Source of the DNA: Plumapathes pennacea | Lineage: Eukaryota > Cnidaria > Anthozoa > Antipatharia > Myriopathidae | Reading direction: 5' to 3' | Assembly: GCA_964036295.1 (NCBI GenBank) | Contig: OZ038462.1 | Span: 31,830,855-31,894,854, forward strand | Length of the DNA stretch: 64,000 bases | Shown here: positions 42,904 to 57,900 of the stretch, one piece after another | Layout of the letters: each line of letters starts with the position of its first letter | How positions within the stretch are numbered: position 1 is the first letter of the stretch | Position numbers and translations under genes: made by a program | The notes under the pieces: generated by a model | What the model was told of the DNA's origin: nothing | Seen by the model: only the letters and a program-made list of their open reading frames with translations | The model's database searches: none

Positions 42904-45900
42904 AAGCACTATTAAATTTTGTAAGAGGTTAGGTCTCAATAAACTCACAATGCAGTGAGCAATTTCTCTATAATTTTGCCTGCTGTAGTGATGTATTTTC
43001 AACATATTGGTTGGATGATTTAGAAGATAATTTTCCAAAGCCCCATCCTTCCTTTTCTCAAAATCTTAGTTCAGAAAAAATGCCTATATGTTTTTGATTG
43101 AAATGAAAGGATGAAAATTTAGCACAATGACTGCTACCAGGAGTGAGGGTCCAGCTGTTGCTGCTGAGGAACAGCTGCATTCATCAGTCATTTTGTTTTT
43201 TTACAGAAACCTTTTTACTGAGGCAAGAGATTTCAAACATTAAAGGAACAGGACCCCAGGAGGGATTAAATTTATCTTTCTCACCAGATAATGGACAATG
43301 GTGCCATCTGATAGATTTGATTTAACTATCAATTCTCACTACACATCACCAATACATCTTCTTAAGCACTTGGGAGAATTTGCCCAGGTGTTATAATCGG
43401 GTTATGCAATAAAGCTGATACGCCGATACCTTTGGAACTTTCCGCAGTCAAAACAATGATAGCAGAAAGACTCAGATAAGAAAGTTTGTGTTTGCTTCGC
43501 TGTGTCAAGCCAACAAAAATAAGTGAAAGTTTTCCACGATTAGAGAAACGACTTCATAAAGGGGTTGTGGACGACGACAAACAATGATCAACTTAACTTT
43601 TGAAGAGCTATTTACGGAGTTGATCTCAGCTTGGACCACCTGTTCACGGCGTATTTGCCAAACGCGGTTAGAATGCATTTTACTTATGACAGGAAATCGA
43701 AACCGATTGATAACAGTCGAAAACACACAAGCAGCTGACAAGAAAATGCAATCGAAAAATTCACCGATATTTACACTGAAACATTGTATAATAGTACTTG
43801 AAGCTAATTTATTGGTCACGGAAGGTTCAACTTAAATAATTCATTGCATAATTCTGTATTCTGGATAAACAACCTGAGGAAACAGTGGTTTCCTGTGGAC
43901 GATGTCCCACCAAGAAGGGTGTTTCATTTCACAATTCCTTGGATACCGTAAGGTAATAAAATTATCGTCTTGTTTGGTTGCCAAAAGCTCCGGCGAAACC
44001 GGAAACTTTCTTTCGTTATCGGTGGAGAACGAGAAAGGCTATCGAATTCCGTCCGCTTTGAAGGTTTGAAGATATCACGAAAATCATAGTATTCGTACGA
44101 TCACACACAAGTAAGGGAGTACAGGAAAATATTTGATTAGCGGAAGAACAGAAAATTGGCCGCGCAGACAAACGCGAGTGTCGCCCCGATTAAAATTGCT
44201 CACTTTCAATCCGATCAACAACAACGCAGCAGGTAACGTGAGAATGAATTTACCAGGCGCACCATCACCGCAGAGCTCCAAATTTTACATAAGTCAATTA
44301 TCATGGAATGAAACAAATATAAAGGTCTCAAAACATATCGGTCAAATGGCCAAGCTCCAATAATGACCCTTGAAAGCTTCAGCAAATTCTCTGAGGAGAT
44401 GTGAACAGGGCATTTTTCTTCTTTTATGTCATTGGATTAACGACGCCAAACGTGATGATAGATGGACAGAGCGAACTGCATTGGCAATCTCAGTTACCTG
44501 CGGTGATGTACATGTCGCCTTCTTTTTCTCCGCCTTGATGCTTCGTGTCGACAAACGGATGTTCGCCGCCCATGTGCGTCTTGACCGAAATTAAAACACA
44601 ATCCAATACGACGCAACACTCCTGGAGTTTTTTTGCACTTTTCAAATATATTCGAGAGGAAACCAATACTTAACTGCTAAAGAAGGACAGCGAAAAATTT
44701 CACGAAAATCGACCGTTGTTCAAAGATGTAAACAACCCCGTCATAATCAATAGTTCTTTCTTTGACCAGCACCACAGTGGATAATTTATTCAGTCTTTCA
44801 ACACATGAAAATTGCGATGGTTTAACCTTTTATCGTTTTGTCGTGAAAGTGAAGAGCAAGGCGAATACAGAAAGAATATGCAATACAGAACAATGAATAA
44901 GAGTGACTCGATGCCGACACTGTTAAATTATGCAGTCGTAGCAATATGTTTCTTGGTTCTCCAGAAGTCTATTAGGAACTTAAACAACAGCGTCACCACA
45001 AGTTATCCGACAGAAACGCCAAAGAATAACATAACTCTTTGAGCGCAATAGAGAACGCTGGCAAAAGAAGCGAAGCCACGCCATCAACTGAAATGCCCCT
45101 GAAATGTGATATAAAGGATTGCTCACTTACCCGGTCACACTGAATCCTTCAAATTGTAGATGCTAAGCAGTAAGGCCAACAAGAAACGGAAGTAGGGCGA
45201 AGTATATCACTGACACTCTGAGCTACAGTGAACGAATTTCTGGTTCACCACAGCAAAAACTCACTTCACGGGACTCCAGACCAACAGGCTTGGCTGAACA
45301 ATTGACATTTGATTGACACATACTCTGAATACCTCTGAAAAAGATTAACCAATCAGAATTGCCTTTTGTTCGCGTCTTTGGAGATCAGTTGCCGCGAGAT
45401 TGATGTTGCCGCGAGAAGGGAACTGTCCTGCACTGTTACGTTTCATGTACAATAAAGCATGTTCCAGAACACTTACTTTGCTGTTTCATGTTGAAGATTC
45501 AGTATTCGTTCATTGTTCCCCACCCCCCAGATTGAATGTGAAATGGTTTTATAAATCTCTCTTTTAGGGCACTCCACAAAACCCGCGACAGCTGTTTGTG
45601 ACTGTCAGAATGCCTTCCATTTCTTGGCAAGAACATACTCAAGACAGGCGAACATGGAGGCAAGAGAAGTAATCAAATACAACGGCAGTTATATTGGCAA
45701 GAGCGGGCTCTTGTGTGACAAGTGGCCATGTATGTCTGTTTTCAAGCTCTTCAAAGCGTTTTCAATATTTCTTTCCTTTTATCTGAGAATCGGGGAGAGG
45801 GATGGGATGTACTTAACAGGGCGGGGAACTTTTTGTCTTCCGCTTTTCTGGATCCGCATGGCTGTTGTTCGTCCTGAATTAGAACTCACACGTACACTGC

Positions 45901-46745
45901 TATAGCATCTGCTCTTTTTGCTCTCAGTATCAAAATGGACTAAAACAAGTTTTCCCTAAATAACTATCAGGCGTTGTAGTTGAAGAAATGTGGTTACATC
46001 AAATGAAAATTGTCGTAAAAATTGCGTGTCTTTTACAAGGTGTTTGCCTTGTGATATTGAATTCCACTAATTTAGCTGACCGGGATACCCAAAAAAGAAA
46101 TACGACCTGGGTCTTTCTTTTCGCCAACAGTTTACAAAATCATATTTACATTTCAGATATGATTTTTCATAAAGATTGTGTGGATTTCCCGAATTTTTAA
46201 ATTGCACAACCGAACGACACCATACTATCTCCACGGAGGCACCGGCAACAGTTCATAACGCCCGGAGGTCTATCGAATTAATAAGTTTTCTTCGCCAGGC
46301 ATCGTTCCCCCTTCTTCTGTGGGTCGTGCCCAGGTCCCTGTTCCATTAGAGCTCTAAGCTGACAGTTTGCAAATAGAATTTAGGCAACTGGTGAGGGCGG
46401 AATATTCCCATAGCAAATGAGGTGTCTGCATGACCAAAGTTGAAAGCTCCCGATCTCACAGTTTCGAACGTCACGCTTGTCATGGCAGTGACTTGTTCCA
46501 CAACGGATATTGCATTCTAGCCAAAACGGGGCAAAATATTGCACTTCTTCCACTGTGCGTCGCCGAGAATTGACATCCGCAGTACTGGGCGGTGGAAAAA
46601 CATTAGAATCATTGGACAGATCTCCGTAGTCGAGAGTCGTCAAGCGCTTGCGAAAAGCGCCCGCGGCGAAATTTGGTCGTTACACTGATTTGAGGTGAGT
46701 TTCCGTCACCACCGTGGCGAAACGGACGTGCCACGGCCGTTTGCG

Positions 46746-46752
46746 TATAAAA
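46746..46752 (+). promoter_or_regulatory. Possible TATA box
   Basis: TATAAAA follows a CpG-richer stretch and points toward the RhoGEF gene. Position and composition are the only evidence; no first exon is proved. Confidence 0.2.
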
Positions 46753-48931
46753 TCCCTCTTTTGCTCAAACACTTGCATGAACACACGTTCGTTTATATAT
46801 CAGCGTAGCCAGCTTGAGTTCTACACTTGGCTTTTCGATGACAAAAGTAACACACACGTAACCAGTCTCTGCGACCAAGTTGTTTCAATCTAATATAATT
46901 TTTATTGACTTTTGGAGTTGTGCTGTATTGATCAGGTGGCTGTTCCATTTAATCTGCTGTATTGGGGTTCTTGCTGTCAATGATCATGAGACTGTAAAAC
47001 TTTCTCAAACTGCGTGAACACTACTTTCAAACTTGCAGCAGTACCCATTAATACACGTGTTCATGAGTCACTGCGTATTTATACTTTAATCTCCAAATTG
47101 TATTTTTGTCTTTTGTTTACCCAATTTTTACAAATCAAGTAACCACCATGACTTCTGCACAATGGACTTGTTTATGTTGCATTAATTAAATCAGTAAACA
47201 AAATTCCATGGTTGTGGCCATTACAAAAATTTGACCACACAGTATGGGGTGGGCCAGGTTGGGGATTGGGTAAATTTTGTATCAAAGCCTCAACATTTTT
47301 GTAAGATCCAGGATCTGTGTAGCCTCCTGTGCAGATGCTCTGAGCTTGTTGCTCAAAGATTTCTGTGCAGGATGCTAGGATCTGTGCTCCAACAGGAAAA
47401 ATTCAAAATCAAAATTTTAGAGGAATCTCAGTGATCTGGTGCACTTTGACAACTGTGAGCCTGTAAAAAACACCTGTTGAAATCCGAAATCTGTGCTTCA
47501 CAGGACTAAATCTGTTGATCTGCAGACCATTCACCCCCAGCATAGTTGTGGAAAAATTGGAAGAAACCTGGAGGGTCACTCAGTCTAAATTACATCCAGT
47601 TGGAATATTATTGATCAAAGTTGTGATATTTTTGAAATCATGGGAAGGAACAATACTATTTTAGATAGTTCATGTAGGTTTGTCCCAACAGATTGAAATT
47701 GCAGGAGGAACATCAAATTTTGGTTCACACACTACTCCTGTACACTGTATAGTACATGTATTTTGGATATTGTCATTACGATAAGGAGAGTATGCTACCT
47801 TATAAAGGCAAAATCTGGTGTGACTTCAGTAATAATGGAATACAGTATAAACAGGGAGATTTTTATGCCCATCGATTGCTGATTTGCCAAATGGCATCAC
47901 CACCATGACTCTGTGAACAGCATCCAATTTAAAGAAAATTCAATAGGGAGAAAAGGAACAGAAATTCCAATGTCACCCATGTTTTATGGGGGTCCCGCTA
48001 GTACAGTATATATATTTTGCCTTTGTCCAAGCTGGATGACCATAAATTAGCATATACCTGGATCACTGCCAGATGTTGATGCGTGCAGCAGGTGAAAGAC
48101 GTTGTAAATCTCGATTGGAAACAACTAGGAAGAGGGCAAAGTTAGATTAGCTGTAACTTGGAGCAGAAACACTTGTCTAGTTTTTATGCAGATCAACATG
48201 AAGTTTAATGCATTCATAGTACCTACCAGATTGCCACTTCATTAGGACTCTGCTGTTTATCAAAAAAATGTAACTTTCTGATTTCGATCTGCAGTACTAG
48301 TGAGTTCTAGTTGTTGCAAATCATATGTATGGTAAACGAACCGGCGGTATGGAAATATATTATTTGTGTTATATTTAGTGTCATAAAGAAAGTTCCATGC
48401 AGTAACAGTGAGCAAAATCACTTGAGCTAATAGGCAGCCAACAATTATAATAAGAACAAAATAGATACATTTTATTGGTTGCCTGGGCTTTACGAGGGCC
48501 TATATGGGGGTAGTAAAAAATTCAGGCCCATAACGTCACTTAACAGTAAACTCCATTTAGACCCTCCTCTACTCTACTTACTCAGACCGCAATTGAAATC
48601 AGACAGCGCATTAGTTTACCGAAATGATCTACTGGTAGTCAACTTTTTGTGGATTGCTATGCTTAATATTATTTTGGAGAATCTTTTTACACAACTAAGA
48701 GTACAGCCTGCGCATTGGCCCAACTTCAAATAGAACACATTTATGCTGTTGATTCTGAAACCGATAACCTATTGACACAATTGCTGTTAGATCAGATATA
48801 CCTAGTGCACCTGGTGCATAATAAGAATAATTTAATTATCCTAGTTTATCCAGAGTAGTGTTACATTATCATTTTTTGATACTGGCACTAATTATTGACT
48901 TTTTTTTTCTTTTTTTTTCTTTTTTTCATAG

Positions 48932-51900
48932 AACAATATCTTAACCAACAGAGAGTTGCCAGACATGCAAGACACAGATTCAATACAGGTACAGTGTTAT
49001 ATCTTAGATTACTGTACTGGTAGACCATATATAATATATATTACAATAATTATTATAATAATTATTGCCAATATACCTTTTACTTTGAAATCTGGCTGTT
49101 AATTCACATCGGCACATGGATGTCTGTACAAAATAAATATGAAAATAATGTAAGAAAATAGTAGGAACAGGCTTATAGAGAGCTATCAAATGCTATTCTT
49201 TTGATGTGACATAGATGACATGCAGTGGAGTATTTATATGGATGTATCAACTGTGACTACAGACTGAGTTTGACTTGCAAGTAAAGTGCTGCCAATATGA
49301 AGCACATATACTGTGTACAACTTGACATGTGTACGTGATAGTATTACTGAAATTGAATAACAAACACCAAGAACTGTAATGTACAGAATAGACTGTAAAA
49401 CTCCTATGGAAGTGCATCACATGCACATGAGTATGACTGACTTTTACATGGAATCATTCTTGTGCTGAACCAAAATAATCAAAAACAACAAAAACAGAAA
49501 ATTTACAGTGCACATGTGCTCTTGATCGCGCCCAGGGCGGTAACCGAGTTGTGTCTTTATTTTTAGCATTTTTCACAATTTAGCGAGGGTCTTCGTTTGG
49601 TGGGTTTTAGGTCTTCGTTTTGTGCACCCACTGGCATGATAAACAGCTTTCTTGCACATTTGAAGTACGTATCCAAAACTTTACAGCATGTTTCCCGCAT
49701 CACGATTTTAAAATCTAGGGCGGCCATGCCATCTCAAACCTGTACCGTACGGCTTTCCCTGCTCCTCGAGGTTGACCAGTACGATCGAGCATTTTGTTGA
49801 AGCTTCGTCGTGATCAACATTGAAATATCTTTTAAAGAAATGCTTGATTGAGATGCTCAACCGTCGGTTTGTTCACATTTGCAAACTCTGCAGATCTGCC
49901 ATTATGATTTACAGCAGGCTTCTCCCCAGGGCCATCCGGGGACTTCTCACGCGGATGGCCCTGCGGCGAGGTTTACTCACGGAGGATCTTTGAGTTAAAA
50001 ACAGTTGCATAAATCAAATCTAAGCTACAAACAAACACGTTAAGGCCCCGTTACACTGTGCATTCTCCTCACAATTGCAACAGGCCACTGCAGCAACATT
50101 TCTCGAAACTTTTCGGGAACAAAATTTCGCAAAATAATTCCTCGCAAACTGATTACTCTCTCTCTAGTCAAGTGGCCGACTCTGCTCTAGCGCCACTGGA
50201 ACGATATGGAAGACGGCACTGGTATCCCTTTTGTTTGATTGCTAAGATTATGTTTCCTCTCTATTTATGTTTAGCTGCTTGAATCGGAAATCGCAAACAT
50301 AAATTTGGGCTACAGACGATGTCAATCATCGGCAAATCGCAAAAATATGTTCCCGCAAAATACGGAAAACGCCTATACGTTTATACTCTACACTGGCAAC
50401 CGAGATACCTTATTCGGCTCTGTGTGCCGAGCGCCAGTTGGAAATAAATAGCATTCCAATGGCCCAAATTTTCTTCTTTTTTTTTTTTTTTCCAAAATTG
50501 TCCATTTTAAAATAACCTGTCAATGAAGTTGAAACCGCTGACCAGTCGGTGGGCATCCCCTCTCCATTTCTCTATCACGCATCTGTACATTCACCAACCT
50601 CCCACCAAAACCAGGCCAACTCGAGGGTTAACAGGTGTCTACACTGTCAGTGGGGTGGGTAGGAGCACCGAGTTGGCAAGAGGGGCGGTGTGGGGACGGA
50701 ATGTTGGTCAATGTCCTGTCTAGCCTTTTTATGTAATCCGATATGCGCTGACTCATATCAGTATTTCAGATATCTGATGGCCCCTTTGAACAGCTTCAGT
50801 CTTTATTGCCTGTTATTGTATCACATTTGATGGAATGTGCTGTATGTGATCTGATTGAAACACTTCGAAAAAAGCGGGCAAAATTTGCCTGCATGTAGTG
50901 CGAACGCATTGTGCGTGCTTCTGAGAAGTGGTTCAAGTGTCAATGGATAGCAACAGCATGCAGCGTGGAACCATTCGCCGACATAGCTTCTCCACTGCTG
51001 TACCTTATTACGAACCTTCCCCTGTACAAACAGTGGCCGTCTCTCACAAGGTTTCTTCCTTTGTCTTAATATTTAGTTCATTGCTTATCATGTACTTCTG
51101 TGTCATCAGTTGAAGATTGCATTGTTTGTATATTGTATTTCAGAAGACGGCGACAAAAGATTGTTGTTGTTCTTCACCCCAGCTCACTACTGCGACCGCC
51201 TCTTTCCCTGTACAAAGCAAGAAAATTGCCTCAGTTCAGGTATGACGGTCACTTATTGAGTTTTCGTTCAGCAAAGCATTTTGTGGTGCTGTATGTACAA
51301 ATAGTTTCTGGGGTATATTGGAAGCAAACGGGGTATAAATTACACCCCAAACAGTTTGAGATTTGAGACTGAGAACTGAAATACTTCATACTTGCTCCTT
51401 TTGTGCCCACATTGGAGTGTATATGAGCGATTTCTGGTGAAAGGGATACATCATGCACGAAAAATCGCTCAGATCGACCAAATGGAACGCTAAACGCATG
51501 GTTTTCCCGTTGTAAAATATCCAAACTGACTGGAGTGTTGGTAGTTAATTGTCGGTGTTTTCGGCGTTGAAGTCTTAAAATAAACGTTGTTATCTAATGA
51601 AGATCTGTCAATATGTATTTGTCTGAATAGTTGAAAGACGTACTTGTGATACGCAGATTTCTTTAGAACTGTGTATTCGCAGAAAGGTTTCCAGTGGTTT
51701 AATTATAAATAGTATGACCACAGTAGCGCTAGACCCTTGTGTGAGATAGTAACACCGTGCAGCCGTCGTCTATCACCAGGTGAAGGGAAGTTTTTCCTTT
51801 GACTAAAGCCTAGTTTCCATATGATCGCCTCGATCGCTTCGATCGTCCGCAAAACTAGTGGGACGATCAGTGCGATCAAAGCAGTTTAATGTATGGAAAC

Positions 51901-54900
51901 ATTGTCACCAGCGATTGTGGCGATTGCCGTCGCAAGGATACGGTTCTATATCAGGCGATCGGGGCGATAGAAATGTTTGTAATGGAAACCAACTCGGACG
52001 ATCCCAGACGATCGTATGGAAACCTCTGGGCGATCTAGCCGGTTCGGGCGATCGAAGCGATCATATGAAAACCATGCTTAAAGGCCAGCCCTGCCAAAAC
52101 ATTCTTTGCGCCCTTCAACGCAATAACTGTAGGCTACGTCCGTGCATTTATACGCAGTCCAAAACCGGTTATGACAGGGACTCGGCGTTTCATTGTATAC
52201 ATATATCATGCCGGTATATATTACATACTCGATGAGCTCTGAATCGTTCTGTGATGATTACTAAACAGTGTTTTTAATAATTCGTTTGCAGCGTTCGATC
52301 AGTTTGCGTTCAACCTTGTACAAAGATTCTGATTTCGCCAAGAAGTACAGGCTTCCTTCCACGCGAGCTAAACAACGGGCGAACAAGGTACGTGATCGAG
52401 TCAGGAAGGGTTCGTGTCCGGGTGTTGAGTGGTTTGTCACTCGTTCGCGTGGTATGAGTTTCATGATGACTCTTATCGTTTAATTGGTTCAGTTCCAAAA
52501 ACTTGCGTTGCTTGATTGCGACGCTTGTAGAAAACGCAGACTAGCTCAAAGGAATTCGTGCTGACGACACAGTATTCCTACCAAAATGAAGATGCTACGT
52601 GCATTATTGATACAGGCTAGTCCAACCAAGAAGAACAGATTTACATGTGCGTGCATGGCTCCTTACAACCGCATCAATGTCACGCCCACCATGCATAGAG
52701 CCCCCACCCATAAAAAGGTGGTGTGGTTTCTGTGGTTTGACTCATTTACCAGGCATAGTAATTCGACAAAATCACTTCTGAAACTAGTATATGCATATAG
52801 GTGCTATTTCACGGCTAAGTGAACAAATCTGGCCAGCTTTCATCCAAACCCTAGTCCAACGCTATAATCACAAGGCTTATTTCGAATTACTAATGTATGT
52901 ACTACTTTTTTTTAGTGAATTGTTGTTTATAATATAGATTGGAGATTTACTAGGTGATATGTGATATTTTCAATGATATTGCATGTCATTTGACAATTAC
53001 AGGTACACCCGGAAATTTCTGGTTTAAGCAACTTGCGCTTTGACTGTAATTTGAACGCCAGTTTTCTATTTTGCCGCATGCCAACCAGGTCACGAGAGAA
53101 CATGTCGACAATACTGCGGTGAGGAGCCACCTCGTTACTCCGCACAAATAGTTTCTTTCACAAGAAATAGTGGCAAAGAAGCTTAAAATAGGCCAGTTTT
53201 TTGAAAGTCTGTGCACATCCAAACTTGACAAGGTACAAATTGGAACTTAATTCTGTCTTCGGTTAACCACATGTTACACAGTGGGTTTTTGGAACTTCCA
53301 CTCGTCGATCAAACTTGAATGGGCGCGCAACCCTGAGAAACAAGTGAACCCAGACTGACAAAAAGAAACAAGTTGTTTGGCTTGCAACTTCAGTACTACA
53401 GATAAACGCGCCAGGACACGGCAGTGCGTTATTCATATGTGAAATGAGTAGGGTTTTACCTATCGATCGTTCTCCTGATCTCGCTCTTGTTCTCCGTTGC
53501 CTTTTTTTTTTTTTTTTTTCATTAAAAAAAGAAGCATGTCCATGTTTCATGGAAATCAAACTCATTTTCAAAAGAAAAGTTTTACACCGGGCCTCACTTT
53601 CAAACACTGTTCAGTGCGCATTTCGGCGATCGCTCTACTTAAACAGTTGAAAGTGCAATGTTAGTTCCATACCACGGAAGACGGGAAATTTTTTTATAAA
53701 TAGATTTGGATATGTTTGGAATTTACTTGGGAATTATGTTTCCATATAGTGGAAGGAAAATTTCCATTGCATCACTATTTTAAGTGGACAGCGTGGGACG
53801 CTAGGGCTTGGTCTCACGGAAATACTTTCGCACGAACATTCGCGCATTATTGGCATAGTTCTCAGAATAGCTCGCACTTCCGGGGTTGGAGCCTGTTGAA
53901 AAACGTCTAGGATGGAGAATTACGGGCTGTTGTACTTGGTAGACTTGCATGATTCCCTTATGTGTGAACTAGAACGGCGCAAGCAAAAGAAGAAAAACCC
54001 AACAACAATAACAACAACAACGAATAAAACAACAAAAAACATAACATAAGAAAAACATGCTGATTGTTTCATCTTTCTCTTCCAGTCATGGAGTGAGTCC
54101 GTAAAAACAAATGGAATTTGTGAAACACTTACCCCGACTCAACTCAAACGACAAGAGGTAAGCACTGAAAATCTCAGGAATTTTTCCGCAAAGTCAGTCG
54201 AGGTTACTGAACTAGCATTCACAGAAATGTGAGTCATTTTCTTCTCAACGAGTGGGTGTTTGGTGGTCGCCTTCCATTTTCAGGATAATTGCACCAATAA
54301 GAAATTTGGAGGGAGGTCATACAGTTCTGATTTACCACTGATTTAGGAAGAGGACTTTTCTTGTTTTAAGCCAGGATTTCACTTTTTACAGGCCATGTTT
54401 GAATTGTACACAGGCGAGGAAGATGTTGTGGCCGACCTTCAGATGTTATATGACGTATGTACTGTAAAGTAAATAAATGTTTACTGGTAATCCCATATAA
54501 CAACACTGGGCTAGACAATTGTGTCGCATAAATCTACACTGCAGCTTAAGCTAAGTCTGACTTTGCGCCTACACTTTTTTTAAGGTCTATTATTTACCAA
54601 TGTACAAGCTAAAGTTGATGAATGAATATGAATTCCAGAAGATATTTGGCTGCTTTGAAGATTTGTTAGTGCTTCATCGAGGTAAGTCCAAACAGGTTGC
54701 TTTAGTAGCTACACATGAGTACACACACAGGAAGGTTCACTTTACGCAAAGCATGCATGCACATTTGTCACAGCTTACAGTACAATCATGTGCAAAATCT
54801 AGTATCTAGTACGTGAAAACTGCAAATTGAAATGCGCCATACTCCTGTTTCTTAGTATACCACCATTACCTCTTTGGGTGCTCATAGTTCATCTCTCTTT

Positions 54901-57900
54901 GCAGATCTTCGAGCTAGACTCAAGCGTGCACAGTCGTCAGATGGCACGACTGACAGCATAGCAAGTATTATGATGAATTGGGTAAAAACAAGTTGTGTTG
55001 AATACATTCATCCTGACACTGGAAATAGTTCGTTGCAGATATATCTAAATGTTAAGTCAGACTCATACCGAAAGAGTTTATTAATCAGCACCGCCGTTCC
55101 TATCTCGCAGTAGGTCAAACAAATGCACCTTTAATATATAGCACGGGGTATAGACTGCGAGCAGTTCCTCCTTTTCAACCTTCCAACCATTTTCCGTGCG
55201 CCATACTCTTCTGCGTTCACGACTGGGCTCTTGTAATACTACCCTACTCCTTCAAAAGTTTTCCGACAAGAACAGCGGCGACCAAGCAAGCGGAAAGGAC
55301 CTCTGGGCGCGCGAGCAACCTCACTTCCATGAGTTCAGCTGAACTTCGTCGCTGATTGGTTAATGTTTGACAATCACAATGGCAATCGCCAGCGAGAAGA
55401 ACTGGCATGGAAGCGAGGTTGCTACCTCGCGCCCAGAGGTTCCCTCGCCACTGTTCACCCTTGCCGCTCTCTGCCGCGCCTTCGCTGCTCTTTGGCTCTC
55501 TGGAACCGGGGTATCGCAATACGGTCTTGGAGGGAAAAGGAGGGACTGCTCGTAGGCTATACGGAGTACGGAGTGAACTAATTTGTTTCTCCGTCACTTT
55601 CGTTTTTCCTTATTTTAGTTTCCCGGACTTCGCTGTTACGTGAAATATTGTGCGAATCAATTCGAAGCCAAGGCGCTCTTGGATGACAAGATGAAAAACG
55701 ATGTCAATGTAAAAGATTTCTTGCAGGCGAGTGCTGGGTCTGTTTTACTACTCTCCAGTGTTGGATAGCATTCACTGTGTCACGAGTGAGCCAAGCAAGC
55801 ATTTTAAGCAATGCACTTTAGTTTACTGTGAATTATAAGAATCTTCGATCAGGACTTCCAAATGACACGTAATGGGAAACTGGGTTGGGTGACAAACGTT
55901 CCGCCAAGGCATTTTTTTTTTTTTTTTCATACACACCCTTCACTTTTGATGAATATGAGAATCTTCATTTTCTTCATTTCTTGCTACTTTCTGGCTGCTT
56001 TTAATTGCGTTCCTTGAATGACGTTATAACTCTACCAGTGTCAATACGCGGTACTGAACCGGACGCCAGGATTTTGACACCTTCAGATCTCGAGAAACGT
56101 TATTTGGGTCTCAGAGATTCCTGGGAAAGAAAGTGGTAGTGAACTTGTTTTTATACTTCAATACGAATCCCCGAAAACATATTCTTATCTACAAGTCTGT
56201 AAATGTTTTGCTCACACAACTTTTTTGACAAGTTTTGAGCTAAGATTTTTTACTTCGTCTTTCACTAAAACGTTTCAGTGCTCGCCAAAGATTTGGAGAA
56301 GTAAGTTGATGAGTTTAAGAGCCGTCTACCTTTCAATCGATCGCTTTCTTTGTGTTTCAGCTTATCCTGGTTTTATCCATCTGATGATTTTTGTACTAGT
56401 TTCTCTAGTTGTTCTCCCAATATAATGCTAAGTTTTCTGTTTTTATTTTTAACAGAGGTGTCAGGATTCACCGTTCAGTCGCAAGCTAGATCTTTGGAGC
56501 TTTCTTGGTAGGTAGTTTAATCAGTATATAAACCTGGCTAAGTCTTGCATTTGAATTTGTACTTGTATTTGCTGGCGTTTCTAATTTTGCACAGTGACCG
56601 CTGACTAGCAAAATTAAGTGACCGCGGAGTTGGAAACGTATTTCCAGGGTAGCAGTTCGCGGCGATTGTATGCAAACGTGTAAACAGTGTCTTTGCAAGG
56701 GAATAACTGAACGCTATAGCAATTCTGGAGTGCTGTTTTTGATCAAACACGCATTCAAAAACCTGATTTACGCATTCTAACGAGTCTCCATTGATTAGAC
56801 TGACACGTTTTGTTCAAGGTGTGAAGCAAATGGCATAAACTTTCTAAACCTGTAATTAACCTCTGTACTTTGTTTCAATCTCTCTTTCTCTCCAGCTAAT
56901 ATCTTGAAACACATATTGAAACTGTCTTCCTTGCGTCATTTATCTTCTTGCTCAGTATGTTTGGCTTCTTAAGGAAACCCTGGGTGTTGGGACAAATTGG
57001 CATTAAATTGTTGGCAATATAGTCTAAATTGAAAATTGTTTAGAATAGTAGAAAACTATATTTGTTCCTCAAGAAAATTGGATAGACGTATGCGCCATTT
57101 TGGATTTGAATTTCGCGGGCGCCGCCATCTTGGATTTGGTGACGTTTCACGGCTGCTCCTATTGTAAGAAAACAATAGACTATTGTTTTCTTTCCTTTTT
57201 CAACAAATTTTCAATATTGCCAACAATTTAATGCCAATTTGTCCCACCCGGGGCTTCCTCTAATTAACCTGATTTTCTGGACGAACATCGTAGCTTTGCG
57301 CGAGAAGGAGGGATTCTCCATTGCCTCACAGTTCTTTTGTTACTTTTATAGATTCACCTAGAAGTCGCTTGGTCAAATACCCACTCATGTTACGAAATAT
57401 TAAAAAATATGTAAGTATAGAGTAACAGGTGTAATGGAGCCTCTGCGTGCGGTGTGTCCAGTGCGCATGTCCACAAGTTGCAGTGGCGATTGAGGAAGAG
57501 ACGAGTCTCCAGTGCATAGATTGGCTATATCAGTGTTAGTAGCATTAGTTTGTAAGATCCACCTGGTAAACTACTGTGCTTCTGTTCATTTGCATTAGAC
57601 GCCAAGAGATCACCAAGATTACGAGAAGCTCGAACAAGCGGTGAGCACTTGTACTCCATGTAATGCTGCTATTCTTGGGTATCGTGTGACGTCATGGCGG
57701 CCATGTTGGATAAACTGTAACAGAAGATTTATTATACTCGGATGTCCTTTGTATTCTGAATCTCTGAGGATTGATTGCAAACCAAGAATTGGCTGTTTCA
57801 TTTGAGCCATTCCGACTCCTTTTCCCCTCGGCTGTCCTTCCCACCAAGGCTAGTAGACACTTGTTTGTAGGATCATGAGGTGTTATTTCCTTTGTTGCGT

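Larger units (their letters stand above)
41212..48931. other. Divergent intergenic region between dystroglycan and the RhoGEF gene
   Basis: About 7.7 kb without a supported gene. It holds an AAT microsatellite (about 41306-41335), two inverted-repeat elements (41423 and 42602) and a CpG-richer patch at about 46550-46760. Promoters of both flanking genes should lie here. An 87-residue minus-strand ORF (46643-46380) with eight cysteines and a 93-residue plus-strand ORF (45624-45905) have no recognisable domain. Confidence 0.5.

Noticed and set aside
45624-45905. 93-codon ORF preceded by a pyrimidine-rich TTTTAG
   Set aside because: Considered as a 5' exon of the RhoGEF; no similarity to the family and no in-frame donor that joins to the 48932 exon convincingly.
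46380-46643. 87-codon minus-strand ORF with eight cysteines
   Set aside because: Starts with ATG and has reasonable codons, but there is no signal peptide, domain or linked exon; not strong enough to call.
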